This document shows positions 4,991 through 6,415 of a DNA stretch of 6,415 nt, piece by piece (within the stretch, counting starts at the first letter, position 1; the number at the start of each line of letters is the position of its first letter). The position numbers and the translations under genes were made by a program. Source of the stretch: Bacteroidetes bacterium UBA7692 (lineage in GTDB: Bacteria; Bacteroidota; Bacteroidia; Chitinophagales; LD1). The stretch covers positions 1,112 to 7,526 of the forward strand of contig DLGO01000118.1 of assembly GCA_002482725.1 (NCBI GenBank). The letters are read 5' to 3'. The notes under the pieces are model-generated. The model did no database searches and was not told the origin of the DNA. It was given only the letters and a program-made list of their open reading frames with translations.

Positions 4991-6415
4991 ATGAAAACAG
5001 GATCTGCCGGTACTAAAACTACATGCTACCATTGTGGCGATGTGTGCCTGCACATTGTGCAGCACGACAACAAAGCATTCTGCTGCGATGGTTGCAAAAC
5101 AGTGTACAGCATGCTGGCAGATAATGACCTGTGCGATTTTTACCTGTACAACGATACTCCCGGTCTTTCGCTGAACCAAAAGCGGCCAAAGCACCTTGAG
5201 TTTCTGGATGATGCAGCAGTGCAGGAAAAGTTCATCCGTTTCAGCGATGGCAAAATAGCTACCACCACCCTGCACATACCCAAGATACACTGTAGCTCCT
5301 GCATTTATTTGCTCGAGCAGTTATACAAGTTTAACAACGGCATCATGCGCTCCTCGGTCAATTTTCTGCGCAAAGAGGTGTACATCACTTATGACCAGCA
5401 AAAGACCAGCCTGCGCCAGGTGGCTGAACTACTCAGTAATCTGGGCTACGAACCCACCTTTAACCTGGAGCAGTTGGATGATAGCCAGCAAAAAGATGCA
5501 GGCTTATCGCCATACTATGTCAAAATAGCGGTAGCATTTTTCTGCTTCGGCAATATTATGCTGCTCAGCTTCCCTGAGTACCTGGGACTGGACATACTAG
5601 CAGAGAGCAGCTACAGGCGCTTTTTTGGCTACCTCAATTTTCTGTTGGCACTGCCTGTATTGTTCTTTTGCGCATCAGAGTTTTTCCGCTCGGCATGGAA
5701 TGCTGCAAAGCAGCGCACATTGAACATGGATATTCCTATTGTGCTGGGCATGGTAGTCATGTTTGTGCGCAGCAGTATCGAGGTATTTACCAATTCAGGT
5801 TCAGGTTATTTTGACACACTCGCCAGCCTTACGCTGCTGATGCTCGTTGGCCGCATGTTCCAACAGCGCACCTACTACAACCTGAATTTTGACCGCAACT
5901 ATAAATCCTACTTCCCGGTATCGGTTAGCAGAAAAAAGAACGGAGTTGAGGAGAATATATCCATCCAAAAACTGGAAGTGGGCGATATCATCATCATCCG
6001 CAACAGCGAGCTGATACCTGCCGATGGAATATTGCGCAAAGGCACAGGCTCTATCGACTATAGTTTTGTAACCGGAGAATCTAACCCCGTAAACCGCAGC
6101 ATAGGTCAAAACTTGTTTGCAGGCGGCAAGCATATTGGCGCGGCCATAGAGGTAGAAATTACAAAGGCGGTATCACAAAGCTATCTTACCCAATTGTGGA
6201 ACGATGTGGCTTTTCATAAAACAAACAACAAACAGCTTAGCACCATGGCCAGCCGCGTCAGCAGGTGGTTTACGCCAATGGTGATACTGATAGCATTGGC
6301 TGCCGCAGCCTATTGGTGGCATACAGATACACTTAGGGCATGGAACGCCTTCACCGCAGTGCTTATAATTACCTGCCCTTGTGCGCTGGCGCTTTCATCA
6401 CCTTTCACCCTGGGC
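4991..6415 (+). CDS. ccoI: CcoI/FixI-type copper-translocating P1B ATPase (C-terminal part beyond the window)
   Basis: This inner-membrane pump exports Cu+ from the cytoplasm for insertion into the CuB site of cbb3-type cytochrome oxidase. 475 residues are visible. In order: an N-terminal cysteine-rich metal-binding domain (Cys12, Cys15, Cys19, Cys31, Cys32, Cys35; CYHCG and CCDGC), as in the PF12156 domain that marks the CcoI branch; a heavy-metal-associated domain with IHCSSC (Cys101, Cys104) in place of the usual GMTCxxC; membrane helices at about 176-194, 211-231, 248-266 and 273-290; the actuator domain with VTGES (360-364); a helix at about 427-443; and the ion-binding helix with CPC (462-464) followed by ALALSSPF. 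The phosphorylation DKTG motif and the ATP-binding domain lie beyond the right edge. The ATG at 4991 follows AAAG and starts just before the cysteine cluster. Identification as a CPC-type ATPase is near certain; the CcoI role rests on the N-terminal domain and the FNR-like operators. Confidence 0.95.
   Translation, partial: MKTGSAGTKTTCYHCGDVCLHIVQHDNKAFCCDGCKTVYSMLADNDLCDFYLYNDTPGLSLNQKRPKHLEFLDDAAVQEKFIRFSDGKIATTTLHIPKIHCSSCIYLLEQLYKFNNGIMRSSVNFLRKEVYITYDQQKTSLRQVAELLSNLGYEPTFNLEQLDDSQQKDAGLSPYYVKIAVAFFCFGNIMLLSFPEYLGLDILAESSYRRFFGYLNFLLALPVLFFCASEFFRSAWNAAKQRTLNMDIPIVLGMVVMFVRSSIEVFTNSGSGYFDTLASLTLLMLVGRMFQQRTYYNLNFDRNYKSYFPVSVSRKKNGVEENISIQKLEVGDIIIIRNSELIPADGILRKGTGSIDYSFVTGESNPVNRSIGQNLFAGGKHIGAAIEVEITKAVSQSYLTQLWNDVAFHKTNNKQLSTMASRVSRWFTPMVILIALAAAAYWWHTDTLRAWNAFTAVLIITCPCALALSSPFTLG

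Noticed and set aside
5801..6133. A 110-codon minus-strand open frame inside ccoI
   Set aside because: It is antisense to the actuator-domain region with its VTGES motif; there is no independent evidence for it.

Overview
The window looks like chromosomal DNA from a Bacteroidota species, plausibly near Chitinophagaceae; this assignment is inference. The support is: start codons without Shine-Dalgarno sequences, a lipoprotein signal followed by Lys-Lys-Asp, a signal peptide ending in SYS|Q, and a CcoI-type copper ATPase whose extra N-terminal cysteine cluster and CPCALALSSPF motif are of the kind I associate with this phylum. No rRNA, tRNA, insertion sequence, prophage gene or CRISPR array is visible. 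Both ends of the window cut through genes.

Left part (1-2913), all on the minus strand. In transcription order there is an MGAT/DGAT2-like lysophospholipid-type acyltransferase (2032-2913). Six bases later comes an unrecognised four-helix membrane protein that looks internally duplicated (1024-2025). After a 103-base gap comes a secreted protein of unknown function that runs off the left edge (1-920). The first two are almost certainly co-transcribed. The third may have its own promoter.

Middle (3051-4505). Divergent from the acyltransferase is an alpha/beta hydrolase with an intact Ser-Asp-His triad (3051-3755). It ends at a strong hairpin terminator (3777-3811), which probably also serves the convergent gene for a small lipoprotein of unknown function (3876-4505, minus).

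Right part (4506-6415). A 272-base intergenic region holds two TGA-N6-TCA palindromes with centres 22 bp apart, the geometry of tandem CRP/FNR-family operators. They precede a plus-strand operon of a small DUF2892-type membrane protein (4778-4978) and, 12 bases later, a CcoI/FixI-type P1B copper ATPase (4991 to the right edge, 475 residues visible). CcoI delivers copper for assembly of cbb3-type cytochrome c oxidase, and such clusters are commonly switched on by FNR/FixK-type regulators under low oxygen. The genes beyond the right edge are therefore likely to be ccoS/ccoN/ccoO/ccoP/ccoG. That is a prediction and is not visible here.

The most interesting items are the paired FNR-like operators, the DUF2892 gene leading the ccoI operon, the duplicated membrane protein, and the acyltransferase with non-canonical motif spacing. 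Nothing in the window is clearly an undescribed defence or mobile system.
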